Positions 15,425 to 24,849 of a stretch of 64,000 bases of DNA are shown here, in pieces (position 1 is the first letter of the stretch; the number at the start of each line of letters is the position of its first letter). The stretch comes from Pyrinomonadaceae bacterium (lineage in GTDB: Bacteria > Acidobacteriota > Blastocatellia > Pyrinomonadales > Pyrinomonadaceae). The DNA is taken from assembly GCA_021228405.1 (NCBI GenBank), contig JAJQRF010000002.1:124001-188000 (forward strand). Direction: 5' to 3'. The notes below the pieces were generated by a model. It was not told the origin of the DNA. It was given only the letters and a program-made list of their open reading frames with translations, and made no database searches. A program made the translations under genes and the position numbers.

Positions 15425-15457
15425 CAAGGGGTTTTCAAAAATTCGGAGGATATTTGT

Positions 15458-18400
15458 ATGAAAAAGGTGCACCCTTTCTCGAAAAAAACAAAAAGCGAAA
15501 GTAGTGTTCGCACAAATGTTAGTTTCGGGATTGGAAAAGTATTAGCATTACTGGCGTTTTTCGTGCTGGCGGCGGCAATTCCCGCGTGGGCTCAAAAAAC
15601 TTCAGGTCAGATTTCCGGTAATGTCGTCGACCAAAGCGGTGCTACGATACCGGATGCCACAATAACAGCGACACAAGTCGGAACCGGTCTGCAAAGAACG
15701 GCGACGACGAGTGAAGACGGAAATTACAGTTTGACGGATTTGCCGGTCGGCGTTTACAAGATTTCCGTCAAAAAAACCGGCTTTAAAGAAGCGGTGGTTG
15801 ACAACATTTCAGTGAACGTTGCCTCAACCACGAGACAAGATGTTTCTTTACAGGTCGGTGCGGTCGGTGAAGTCGTGACGATCACGGCGGATGTCGTTCA
15901 GGTTGAAACGCAAACCGGAACGGTCGGCGAAGTCGTGACGGGCGAACAGGTTCGCGAATTGCCTTTGAACGGAAGAAGTTTCGTTCAATTGACGCAGTTA
16001 CAGCCCGGCGTTTCGGCGCAGAACAACTTTGACAGCAAAAACAAAGGCTTGTTCGCAGGCGTTGATTTTTCGGTCAACGGAAACTCGGCGCAAAGTAATC
16101 TTTTCTTAACCGACGGCGCAAACAATAACGATACGGGTTCAAACCGTACGATTCTTCTGTATCCGTCAATTGAAGCAATTGCAGAATTCAAGTCGTTAAG
16201 AAACAGCTACGGTCCCGAATACGGGCAAGCCGCCGGCGCGATCGTTTCGATCGTTACGCGCGGCGGTGAAAATCAATTTCACGGCAGTTTGTTTTATTTC
16301 GGACGCAACGACGTTTTAAACTCGGCAGAGTTTTTCACGAATCGAAGCGGTTTGAAAAAAGACCCGTTGCGCCGTAACGACTTCGGATTTTCGCTCGGCG
16401 GACCGATTCTCAAAGATCGTTTGTTCTTCTTCTATTCGCAGGAATGGAACAAAGAGCTTCGCGGGGCGACGCGCACGGCGAGTGTTCCGACCGCCGCCGA
16501 AAGAAGCGGTGATTTCCGCAATCGGCGCACTTTGTCGAACGGAGTCGAGTGCAGTGGTGCGGCAATCGGAAACGGACGACCGGGTGCCGACACCCAGGTT
16601 ATTCCGAATGCAAGTCTGAGTCCTGCGGGTCTGGCATTGGTAAAAGTTTACCCGTTGCCGAACCTGACCTGGACACCGGCAAGCGGAACCTGTAACAACT
16701 GGGCGGCATCGCTTTCTTCGCCGATCAATTTCCGTGAAGAAAACGTTCGTATCGACTACAACATAACGAAAAAACATCAGATGTTCGGTCGCTACACGCA
16801 GGACACCTGGGTAAACGCGTCGCCGATCCTTTTTGCAAATCTTTGGGGCGATGATGCGTTTCCGGGCGTTGAAAGCAGTTGGAAACAACCGTCGCGTCAA
16901 GCGGCAGTCAAATTGACTTCGACACTTTCGTCAACGGCGATCAACGAAGTTCAGTTTTCGTATTCGGCAAACCGTATCATCATCACGCCCGGCATCGGCG
17001 GAGATGTCAATCAGGAAATCAACACGAGAATTCCGGGATATTTCCCCGACAGCGTCAAAGTAAACGGCGTAAATCGCCCGCACCCTGTTTTCTGGGGCGG
17101 CATTCAGCCTTTTAACAGCACGAGCGGTGCAGACCTGTGGACGCAGGCACCATTTAAGAATTCACTCGATATTTATTCGATCAGAGATGATTTCTCAAAG
17201 GTTTGGGGCGACCACGCCTTGAAAATGGGCTTTTTGTTTGACAAAGCTCAGAAGAACGAAGATTCGGGTCCGTCCAACGAAACCCCGCAATTCTGGGGAG
17301 CTTGTTGCGGCAACAACTCGGGCAACTACTTAGCCGACGTTTTGACGCAGGGAAGCTTGTTCGGTTTCAGCGAAAATGACAAGCAAGCCGTCGCAAACAC
17401 GAAATATACGAATCTCGAATTTTATTTCGGCGACACCTGGAAAGTCAGACCGAACGTCACGTTGGAATTGGGCGCACGTTATTCGATCCTGTTCGAGCCG
17501 TATGACAAGAATGATGCGATCAGCTCGTTCGACCCGACGACTTATAACCCGTCAAGACCTGCTTCCGATCCCTGCAACGGTTTGGTCGTTCCGAAAGGAA
17601 CCAATCCCTGCGCCGGAATCGCAGGTGCAAGCACGCCGACGGAGTTTTCAAACCGTTCGCTCCGCAAGAATAATTACAAAAACCTTGCGCCGCGCCTCGG
17701 TGTCGCGTGGGACGTATTCAGCAACGGTAAAACTGCGATCAGAGGCGGCTTCGGTCAATTCTACCTGCGCGAACGCGTCGGTCCGGTTGTCGGCGGTTTG
17801 ACCTCAAACTCGCCTTTCGTTAAATCCATCGGCGGTCAGCGCACTTTGGACGGAAGCGTATTTACAGGACTCAGTGCGGCATCGAACGGTTCGCCGAGCC
17901 GTGCTTTCAGCCCTGAAGCGGCAACCCCGTATTCGCTGCAATTCAATATTTCAGCGGCACAGCAATTGTGGAAAGATACGGTGATCGAACTCGGTTATGT
18001 CGGCAATCGCGCCCGCAATCAGCTGACGCATTACGACATCAACCAACCGACTCCGGCAAACAGATTGTCGGCGGCGTTTGCACTCGATGCCAACGGCGTA
18101 AACAATTTCCGCCCGTATAGAAATTACGGTTCGATCTATCAATTTGCCCGTGAAGGCTACTCGGACTATGATTCGATGCAAGTCTTGTTCAAAACGAGAT
18201 TTGGAAAGAGCTTCAGTCTGCAAGCGGCTTACACCTGGTCGAAATCGCTGGCTAACTTCGGTTTGAGCGATTCGTCAAACGGTCCGAGCGGATTCGCTCT
18301 GCTCGATACTTACGATCCGGGTCTGGATTACGGTCCATCAGACATCAATCGTCCGCATATTTTTGTGGCGCAGATGATCTATTACCTGCCGAAATTCAAA

Positions 18401-19084
18401 GGCTCGAACGCATTTATCGAAAATGTGATCGGCGGATGGGAAATTGCCTCGATCGTTCAGGCTTCGAGCGGCACTTCGCTGACGACAAATCTGAACGCGA
18501 CAGGACTCTCGTATCTGATTCCGAACGGCGGCGGCTTCGGCACGCAAAGTCTTTCGGGCGGAGTTTCGGGAACGGGTTCATCGCAGGCAAACTTGCGACC
18601 GAATCGGGTTGAAGGAGTTCCCTGCACCGTTACCAACGGTGACGGAACAACCTTTATCAATCCTAACGCCTTTACGCTGGTTGGTCTGAGAATCGGACAA
18701 AACGGAAACGCATCACGCGGTTCGTGTCAGGGTTCACCGACCAAAAACGTGGACTTCTCGATCTACAAAAACTTTTCGCCTTCGTGGTTAAAGGAAAGTT
18801 TCTTTGGTGAACGGGCAAATCTGCAATTCAGATTTGAATTCTTTAATGCCTTTAACACGGCGCAATTCAGAGGCGACAGAATCGGCACGGTTTACTATGA
18901 CGGTTTAGTTCGTTGCGGCAGTGGTGCAACCCAGTGCAGCCCGACAAATAACGTCATTACCGCTCTGATCACACCGAACGGAACACAAGCCGGCGCAGTG
19001 CGCGGACCGAATTCCAACTACGGAATTTCGACGCTCACACGCGGACCTCGTGAAATCCAATACGCGTTGAAATTTACATTCTAA
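15458..19084 (+). CDS. TonB-dependent receptor, Oar/SusC-like with carboxypeptidase-regulatory domain
   Basis: A 1208-residue outer-membrane receptor. A long N-terminus with signal peptide (core VLALLAFFVLAAAIPAWAQ, ending near residue 46) is followed by a carboxypeptidase-regulatory-like beta-sandwich ('GQISGNVVDQSGATIPDATI', about 50-130). Next is the plug ('REQVRELPLNGRSF'-type region, 'FSVNGNSAQSNLFLTDGANNND', 'GPEYGQAAGAIVSIVTRGG'), then a large beta-barrel ending 'REIQYALKFTF' with the terminal aromatic needed for outer-membrane assembly. Such receptors import oligosaccharides using TonB energy. The ribosome site GGAGG is good. It heads a series of exported proteins (TPR, CRTAC1, GH31); no SusD homologue is nearby. 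Confidence 0.93.
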   Translation: MKKVHPFSKKTKSESSVRTNVSFGIGKVLALLAFFVLAAAIPAWAQKTSGQISGNVVDQSGATIPDATITATQVGTGLQRTATTSEDGNYSLTDLPVGVYKISVKKTGFKEAVVDNISVNVASTTRQDVSLQVGAVGEVVTITADVVQVETQTGTVGEVVTGEQVRELPLNGRSFVQLTQLQPGVSAQNNFDSKNKGLFAGVDFSVNGNSAQSNLFLTDGANNNDTGSNRTILLYPSIEAIAEFKSLRNSYGPEYGQAAGAIVSIVTRGGENQFHGSLFYFGRNDVLNSAEFFTNRSGLKKDPLRRNDFGFSLGGPILKDRLFFFYSQEWNKELRGATRTASVPTAAERSGDFRNRRTLSNGVECSGAAIGNGRPGADTQVIPNASLSPAGLALVKVYPLPNLTWTPASGTCNNWAASLSSPINFREENVRIDYNITKKHQMFGRYTQDTWVNASPILFANLWGDDAFPGVESSWKQPSRQAAVKLTSTLSSTAINEVQFSYSANRIIITPGIGGDVNQEINTRIPGYFPDSVKVNGVNRPHPVFWGGIQPFNSTSGADLWTQAPFKNSLDIYSIRDDFSKVWGDHALKMGFLFDKAQKNEDSGPSNETPQFWGACCGNNSGNYLADVLTQGSLFGFSENDKQAVANTKYTNLEFYFGDTWKVRPNVTLELGARYSILFEPYDKNDAISSFDPTTYNPSRPASDPCNGLVVPKGTNPCAGIAGASTPTEFSNRSLRKNNYKNLAPRLGVAWDVFSNGKTAIRGGFGQFYLRERVGPVVGGLTSNSPFVKSIGGQRTLDGSVFTGLSAASNGSPSRAFSPEAATPYSLQFNISAAQQLWKDTVIELGYVGNRARNQLTHYDINQPTPANRLSAAFALDANGVNNFRPYRNYGSIYQFAREGYSDYDSMQVLFKTRFGKSFSLQAAYTWSKSLANFGLSDSSNGPSGFALLDTYDPGLDYGPSDINRPHIFVAQMIYYLPKFKGSNAFIENVIGGWEIASIVQASSGTSLTTNLNATGLSYLIPNGGGFGTQSLSGGVSGTGSSQANLRPNRVEGVPCTVTNGDGTTFINPNAFTLVGLRIGQNGNASRGSCQGSPTKNVDFSIYKNFSPSWLKESFFGERANLQFRFEFFNAFNTAQFRGDRIGTVYYDGLVRCGSGATQCSPTNNVITALITPNGTQAGAVRGPNSNYGISTLTRGPREIQYALKFTF

Positions 19085-19102
19085 ATTTCAATTTTTCTTG
19101 AC

Positions 19103-19139
19103 CAGGAAGGTGAAGTCATTTTCTGACTTTACCTTCCTG
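19103..19139 (+). terminator. Hairpin after the TonB receptor gene
   Basis: A 16-bp stem with one wobble pair (19103-19118 with 19124-19139, CAGGAAGGTGAAGTCA side) has a 5-nt loop, followed by a weak T run (TTTATC). It may partly terminate or protect the receptor mRNA, lowering expression of the downstream TPR genes. Confidence 0.55.
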
Positions 19140-19201
19140 CTTTATCTGATTTATGCTTTGTGTAACCCGATAATCCGATTACACAATTTTTTCAGCAATC
19201 A

Positions 19202-21463
19202 ATGACGGCAAAAGTAGTAACTGCATTTTTTTTACTCTGCACCTCGCTCGGTGTTTCCGCACAAATTGCCCCGAAAAAAACTCCGCCGAAAACAAACGAA
19301 CAAACTTCCGTTCTGCAAGCCGACACCGAACTGCAAAAGCATCTCAGCGCGGCTGAAACCTATCAATTAACGGGCGACATTTACCGCGCCGAACCCGAAA
19401 ACAAAGCGGTCGTTGCCATCGCTTTACAACGGCTCGGGATTATCGCGCTCGAAGAGGAAGAATTCCAAAAAGCCGCCAAATATTTAAATAGTTCGGCAAA
19501 TATCATCGAAGATTCGCTGACGCGGGCAAGTTTGGCGGTCGCTTATATGCGTTTGAACGAAAATGAAAAAGCGGTCAGCGAGGCAACCGCCGCAATCAGT
19601 TTAGACGCAAAAAACTTTCGCGCTTACCAGATTTTAGGAAGTTTTTACTACGCGAAAGGCGATTTTCAAAACGCACTTCTCCCGCTCGAAAAAGTTTTAC
19701 AGCTTGCTCCCGATTTCGACGGCGCATATCTGCTCGGCATCACCTATCTGCATCTGAAACAGCCCGAACGCGCCAAACTTCTGTTCGAGGAAATTCAAAC
19801 CGCGGTCAAAAAAGACAGCGTGAGTTTGCATATGATGTTCGGGCGCGCTTTTGAAGAAACCGAGTATCCGCTCGAAGCCGAACGCGAATACAGACGCGCA
19901 CTTTCGATAAATCCGAAGGAATCGAAGGTAAATTTCTATCTCGGCTTTGTGATTATGCAAAACGGCGGTGCGGAAAGGCTTGCCGAAGCGGGAAAGTTTT
20001 TCGAGCAGGAATTAGCCGTCAATCCGAAAGATTTTTATTCGCATTTCTTTCTCGGCGTGGTTTATTCTTCGCTCAACGAACATCAAAAAGCTGTCGATTA
20101 TCTGCAAAAAGCGATTCTGCTCAATCCGAAAAAAGGACAAAGTTATTTATTTTTAGGGCAATCGCAAGCCGAACTCGGCGATGCGGCAAATGCCGAAAAG
20201 AATCTGCGCCGCGCCATCGAATACACGACCGATGCTAAAGCCGACGATTTTCAGATTCGCCGCGCTCATTTCCAGCTTGGTCGCCTGCTCATAAAAGCGG
20301 GCAGAAAAGAAGAAGGCGATAAGGAATTGGCGACAGCGCGTCAGATTCAGGAACGAATGCTCGACCGCGACCGCAACGAAGTCGGCAAAATCCTCGGTCA
20401 GGTCGTTGCCGACGAAGTAAAACCAGCTCAAATTACCGAAAAACTGCAACCCGCTAAACTTTCGCCGCAGAAAACGGCGGAATTTGCTAAAACGAAAGCC
20501 CGCCTCGCCGACATTCTCGGACAGGCTTATAACAACCTCGGCGTGATCGCCGTTCAGCAGGGAAACCTCGAAGACAGCCTCGAAAAATTTTCCGCCGCCG
20601 CCGAGTGGAAACCGAATCTCGCGGGTCTGGATAGAAATTGGGGCATCGTCGCTTTTCGTTTGAACCAGTTTGAAAAAGCCTCCGTGCCGCTTTCGCGTCA
20701 CTTAAAAATCAACCCGAAAGATGATCTTGCACGCCGAATGCTCGGCGTAAGCTACTATTTTTCAAAGAATTACAAACAAGCCGCCGTCGTTCTGAAACCG
20801 ATCGAAATGCAAATCGGCGACGACATCGAACTGAGTTATTTCTACGGCGTTTCGCTCGTTCAGTCGGAACTCAACAAAGATGCCGAAATTGTTTTCAATC
20901 GCCTGATCGAACAAAATCCGAAAAACGCGCAAGCCAGATTTTATGCGGCGCAGGGATTCGTCTTTACGGGAAATTTTGAAAAATCATTACAGGAATTTCG
21001 CGCCGTCGCCGCGCTCGATCCTTCGATTGAAAAAGTTCATTACAACGCCGGACAAAGTTTGATCCGGCTTAACCGTCTTGACGAAGCCGAACAGGAATTT
21101 CGTAAAGAACTGGAAATAAATCCGACCGACGAGCTGGCAAAATATCATCTGGCTTTTACGCTTTTGGAGAGAAAAATCCAATTCGATGAGGCATTTAACT
21201 TATTGAAAGAAGCGATCTTAACCAAACCTGACTACGCCGACGCGCATTATCAGCTCGGCAAAATTTACAACGAAAAAGGCGAAACGGAAAAAGCCGTCGA
21301 GCACCTCGAAAAATCGGTCAAGGTCGATCCGGGAAAAGATTACGCGCATTACCAGTTGAGCATCGCGTATCGGCGTGCTTCACGGATGGCTGATGCCGAG
21401 CGCGAGTTGAAAATTTACCGTGACCTGAAAGCCGCCAACCGTCAGGTCAATTCGCCGATGTGA
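19202..21463 (+). CDS. Secreted tetratricopeptide repeat protein
   Basis: A 753-residue exported protein: signal peptide 'VVTAFFLLCTSLGVSAQ', then TPR units through most of the length, e.g. 'AYQILGSFYYAKGDFQNAL', 'VNFYLGFVIMQNG', 'AHYQLGKIYNEKGETEKAVEHL'. A charged linker at about 385-430 (VVADEVKPAQITEKLQPAKL) separates two TPR superhelices. TPR solenoids are scaffolds. Because SusD-family glycan-binding proteins have a TPR-derived fold and none is found beside the receptor, this protein is a candidate functional replacement. No Shine-Dalgarno sequence is evident. The next gene begins 5 bp after its stop. Confidence 0.9.
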   Translation: MTAKVVTAFFLLCTSLGVSAQIAPKKTPPKTNEQTSVLQADTELQKHLSAAETYQLTGDIYRAEPENKAVVAIALQRLGIIALEEEEFQKAAKYLNSSANIIEDSLTRASLAVAYMRLNENEKAVSEATAAISLDAKNFRAYQILGSFYYAKGDFQNALLPLEKVLQLAPDFDGAYLLGITYLHLKQPERAKLLFEEIQTAVKKDSVSLHMMFGRAFEETEYPLEAEREYRRALSINPKESKVNFYLGFVIMQNGGAERLAEAGKFFEQELAVNPKDFYSHFFLGVVYSSLNEHQKAVDYLQKAILLNPKKGQSYLFLGQSQAELGDAANAEKNLRRAIEYTTDAKADDFQIRRAHFQLGRLLIKAGRKEEGDKELATARQIQERMLDRDRNEVGKILGQVVADEVKPAQITEKLQPAKLSPQKTAEFAKTKARLADILGQAYNNLGVIAVQQGNLEDSLEKFSAAAEWKPNLAGLDRNWGIVAFRLNQFEKASVPLSRHLKINPKDDLARRMLGVSYYFSKNYKQAAVVLKPIEMQIGDDIELSYFYGVSLVQSELNKDAEIVFNRLIEQNPKNAQARFYAAQGFVFTGNFEKSLQEFRAVAALDPSIEKVHYNAGQSLIRLNRLDEAEQEFRKELEINPTDELAKYHLAFTLLERKIQFDEAFNLLKEAILTKPDYADAHYQLGKIYNEKGETEKAVEHLEKSVKVDPGKDYAHYQLSIAYRRASRMADAERELKIYRDLKAANRQVNSPM

Positions 21464-21468
21464 AATAA

Positions 21469-23001
21469 ATGAAAAGACTGAATTTCACAAAATTCTTATT
21501 GATTTTTCCACTTTTAGCGGCGTTTTTTCTGCCCGTTTTCGCACAGAAGAAAGCTCCGCCAAAAGACGTTTTGACGGTATTTGAAAAAAATATCGAACAG
21601 GGCAAACTTGCCGAAACCGAACGACCTTTGCTCGATTTCGCGCTTGCCGACCCGCAAAATCTTCGTGCCCTCGAACTCGTCGGACGGCTTCGTTTTCGGC
21701 AAAATCGGATCGAAGAAGCCAAGGCACTTTACGCCAGAGTTTTGACGCTCGACGCAAATTTTACGACGGCAAGGATAAATTACGGGATCATTCTCGCGCA
21801 AACCGGACAGCTTGACGATGCGCGTCAAATTTTGAGCGGAATAAACGATTCGGAACTAAAAGACGCGACCGCAAGGCTCAACTTCGCGCAGGTTTTAACA
21901 CTTGTCGGCGACATTCCGAAAGCCCTCGAAACGGCGGAAAAACTGCCGTTAAATATAAAAAACTCCGACGCTTTGCCCGTTTTCGCGGTTTGTTATCTTG
22001 AACTCGGCGACAAAACAAAATTCGATTCGCTCGTTCCTTTAGCCAAAAAGATCGCGCCGACGAAAGTGAATATTTCGCTGAAATTTGCCGAAATTCTCCT
22101 TAATGCAAAGCAAACCCCGCAAGCAGTCGAATTGCTTCGCGCCGTTGCGCTTGCCGCGCCGAAAAACGCGAAAGCCTTGATCTTGCTCGGAAAAGCCGAA
22201 ATTTACGCGGGCGATTTTGCGAATGCGAAAAAGCACCTCGCTCAAGCCGAAGTTTTACAACCGAAATCGGCGGAAGTTTTTTTCCTTCAAGCGATGCTCG
22301 AAAATGCACAGGGAAATTCAACAGCGGCGTTTGACCTGATCGAAAAAGCCGTTGCGCTCGAACCTAATTCCAAAACGCTTCTATCACAGTTCGTCGTCGC
22401 GGCAATGCGCGGAAATAAAGCGCAAAAAGCCGTCGAAGCGGCTGAAAAACTGCTTATCATCAATCCGAACGATCCCGATTTTCTATATCTTTTCGGCGCG
22501 GCTTCCCTGCAAAACGGAAACTTGGATAAAGCGCAGAAATCGTTGGAAACGCTGATGCAGATTCGCCCCAACGATTCTCGCGGCTGTCTTGCGCTCGGTT
22601 TGACGCTCGCCGCACAGCGCGATCAGCTCGAACCCGCGCGCCGTCAGCTCGAACGCTGTGTCGAAATAAATCCGTCAAACTTTGAAGCGAAATATCAGCT
22701 CGGACTTTCTTATAAAACACAGGGCGACACGGCAAAAGCTATTCAATATCTGGAAGAAACCGTCGCGCTCGCACCGAATTATCCGCTCGCTTTGCGCGAT
22801 CTCGGCGCGGTTTATCTGCAATCGGGCGCGGAACAAAAGGCGAAAAACGTCTTGGAAAAAGCCGTCGCGCTTGCGCCGAACGATGCCGAAACGCATTTTC
22901 AACTCAGCCGTTTATACAATCTTCTGGGCGACGGCACATCAGCCAAAAAACATCTTGAAATGTTCCAAAAATTACGAAATCCGGGAGGAAATTTGATGTG
23001 A
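21469..23001 (+). CDS. Secreted tetratricopeptide repeat protein
   Basis: A 510-residue exported TPR protein: signal peptide 'FLLIFPLLAAFFLPVFAQ', then about a dozen TPR units such as 'ALELVGRLRFRQNRIEEAKALYARVL', 'ALILLGKAEIYAGDFANAKKHL' and 'AKYQLGLSYKTQGDTAKAIQYLEETV'. It resembles the upstream TPR protein in architecture but lacks its central linker. Its stop overlaps the next start (TGATG), so it is translationally coupled to the CRTAC1 gene. TPR and ASPIC/UnbV domains are often linked in Acidobacteriota and Planctomycetes. Confidence 0.9.
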   Translation: MKRLNFTKFLLIFPLLAAFFLPVFAQKKAPPKDVLTVFEKNIEQGKLAETERPLLDFALADPQNLRALELVGRLRFRQNRIEEAKALYARVLTLDANFTTARINYGIILAQTGQLDDARQILSGINDSELKDATARLNFAQVLTLVGDIPKALETAEKLPLNIKNSDALPVFAVCYLELGDKTKFDSLVPLAKKIAPTKVNISLKFAEILLNAKQTPQAVELLRAVALAAPKNAKALILLGKAEIYAGDFANAKKHLAQAEVLQPKSAEVFFLQAMLENAQGNSTAAFDLIEKAVALEPNSKTLLSQFVVAAMRGNKAQKAVEAAEKLLIINPNDPDFLYLFGAASLQNGNLDKAQKSLETLMQIRPNDSRGCLALGLTLAAQRDQLEPARRQLERCVEINPSNFEAKYQLGLSYKTQGDTAKAIQYLEETVALAPNYPLALRDLGAVYLQSGAEQKAKNVLEKAVALAPNDAETHFQLSRLYNLLGDGTSAKKHLEMFQKLRNPGGNLM

Positions 23002-24734
23002 TGAAAACGAAACGAATTTTCTCCGCGCTTCTTTTTATCTCGCTTTTCGGCAATTTGTTTTCTTCCGTAAACGCACAGGTTTGCACTAATCGAAGGATTC
23101 CGCAGTTTGCGGATATTGTTGCAAAAACGGGAATTAAGTTTGTTCACACGTCTGCACCCGAAAAAAAATACATCGTCGAATCGATGTCGGGCGGCGTTTT
23201 ATTAATTGATTATGACCGCGACGGTTGGCAGGATATTTATCTGACAAATGCGCCGACAGTCGAGATGGAACTCAAAAAACAAAAATCGCGGTCGGCACTT
23301 TATAAAAACAACAAAGACGGCACTTTTACCGACGTGACGGATAAAGCCGGAGTCGCTTTTCCGGGTTTTGCAATGGGCGGCGCGGTCGGCGATTACAACA
23401 ACGACGGGTTTCCCGATATTTACGTAACTTGTCTGGGCGCAAACGTTTTGTATCGCAACAACGGTGACGGAACTTTTACCGACATCGCCAGGGAAGCCAA
23501 AGTCGATGATGCCCGCTGGTCGGCGGGCGCGGCTTTCGGCGATTACGACGGCGACGGATTTCTCGATCTTCTGGTTTCAAATTATGTCGATTTCAAGCTT
23601 AACGATCTTCCCGGTTTCGGCGCGAGTCCGACGTGTAAATTTCGCGGAATCGACGTGCAATGCGGACCGCGAGGCTTGAAAGGTGCGGGCGACACGCTTT
23701 ACAAAAACAACGGCGACGGAACGTTTTCGGATGTCACCAAACAACTCGGGTTTGAAGATGCGGGCGGTTATTACGGCTTGCAGGTCGGTTGGTCTGATTT
23801 CGGAAACACGGGCAGATCGGACGCTTACGTGGCAAACGATTCAACGCCGAATTTCTTTTATAAAAACGAAGGAAAAATTAAATTTACGGAAATCGGACTC
23901 GAATCGGGAACGGCGGTGAGCGGCGACGGTTCGGAGCAAGGTTCGATGGGTTTAGCGATCGGCGATTATCTGCACACGGGAAAATTTGCGATCTTTGTCA
24001 CAAATTTCGCCGACGAATACAACACGCTTTACCGCAACAACGGGAATTACGATTTTACCGACGCGTCCTTTATCGCCAAAGTTGCCCAGCCGTCACGTCC
24101 GTGGGTCGGTTGGGGAACGGGTTTTGTCGATTTCGATAATGACACGTGGCTCGATCTTTTTGTCGTCAACGGTCACGTTTACCCGCAAATGGATCAGCTT
24201 CCTTCGGGTGCGAAATATCGCCAGCCGAAACTGCTTCATATAAACTTGGGCGACGGAACTTTTTGCGATGCAAGCAATCAAGCCGGAAATGCTTTGACCG
24301 AACTTCGCGCGGCACGCGGCGCGGCTTTCGGCGATCTGGACAACGACGGGCAGATCGATGTCGTCGTCGGAGATTTGGACAATGCGCCGATGATTTTGAA
24401 AAATGAAGGCGACAAAACCAATCATTGGCTGACTTTGGAACTCGGTGCGAAAAACGGAAATCCTTTGGCGATCGGTGCAAGAATAAAAGTTACGACCGGA
24501 AGCGTCACGCAAACCGAAGAAATCAGAAGCGGCGGAAGTTATCTTTCGCAAAGCGATCTGCGCGTTCACTTCGGCTTAGGCAAAGCGTTAAAAGCCGATC
24601 TGATCGAAATTCGCTGGAATTCGGGCAAAGTCGAAACATTAAAAGACGTTGCGGCGGACAAATTTTATGCGATTCTCGAAGGCGAAGGAATCGTCCCGTT
24701 TGAAAAGATGCGTCCGGCAAAGGCGTTGAAGTAA
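23001..24734 (+). CDS. CRTAC1-family secreted protein (FG-GAP/VCBS repeats plus ASPIC/UnbV)
   Basis: A 577-residue protein from the ATG at 23001; a GTG one codon earlier is possible, but the ATG overlaps the upstream stop and follows GGGAGGAAATTTG. It has signal peptide 'IFSALLFISLFGNLFSSVNAQ' and an integrin-like propeller with many calcium loops (DYDRDGWQDIY, DYNNDGFPDIY, DYDGDGFLDLL, DFDNDTWLDLF, DLDNDGQIDVV). A conserved Cys pair sits around 'CKFRGIDVQCGPRGL', and the C-terminus is ASPIC/UnbV (GGSYLSQSDLRVHFGLG ... IEIRWNSGKVE). Function is not established; binding of a surface ligand or glycan is plausible. It is a paralogue of the next gene. Confidence 0.9.
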   Translation: MKTKRIFSALLFISLFGNLFSSVNAQVCTNRRIPQFADIVAKTGIKFVHTSAPEKKYIVESMSGGVLLIDYDRDGWQDIYLTNAPTVEMELKKQKSRSALYKNNKDGTFTDVTDKAGVAFPGFAMGGAVGDYNNDGFPDIYVTCLGANVLYRNNGDGTFTDIAREAKVDDARWSAGAAFGDYDGDGFLDLLVSNYVDFKLNDLPGFGASPTCKFRGIDVQCGPRGLKGAGDTLYKNNGDGTFSDVTKQLGFEDAGGYYGLQVGWSDFGNTGRSDAYVANDSTPNFFYKNEGKIKFTEIGLESGTAVSGDGSEQGSMGLAIGDYLHTGKFAIFVTNFADEYNTLYRNNGNYDFTDASFIAKVAQPSRPWVGWGTGFVDFDNDTWLDLFVVNGHVYPQMDQLPSGAKYRQPKLLHINLGDGTFCDASNQAGNALTELRAARGAAFGDLDNDGQIDVVVGDLDNAPMILKNEGDKTNHWLTLELGAKNGNPLAIGARIKVTTGSVTQTEEIRSGGSYLSQSDLRVHFGLGKALKADLIEIRWNSGKVETLKDVAADKFYAILEGEGIVPFEKMRPAKALK

Positions 24735-24743
24735 GAATATTTA

Positions 24744-24834
24744 TCCACAGATGAACACGGATAAATAGGATGTTTTTGAGATTTTTTTACCAAATCATAT
24801 TTTCCATCTGTGTGAATCGGTGTTCATCTGTGGA
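24744..24834. repeat. Inverted repeat of the TCCACAGATGAACA type
   Basis: TCCACAGATGAACA (24744-24757) and its perfect reverse complement (24821-24834) flank a 63-bp loop that carries further degenerate copies (CATCTGTGTGAATCGG). This CACAGATGAACAC phrase recurs in intergenic DNA of many bacteria. It separates the two CRTAC1 genes. Confidence 0.8.
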
Positions 24835-24849
24835 AAATAAATTTTCAAA

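Larger units (their letters stand above)
14940..15457. other. Regulatory region of the TonB receptor gene
   Basis: 518 bp without a gene. It holds a TGGTNNNACCA palindrome (14970-14986), a possible promoter (TTGACA 15178-15183, 17 bp, TAACTT 15201-15206) overlapping a 28-bp element shared with the hydrolase operon (15201-15228), and a leader that may fold as a three-way junction (15329-15424). The ribosome site GGAGG is at 15445-15449. Confidence 0.6.
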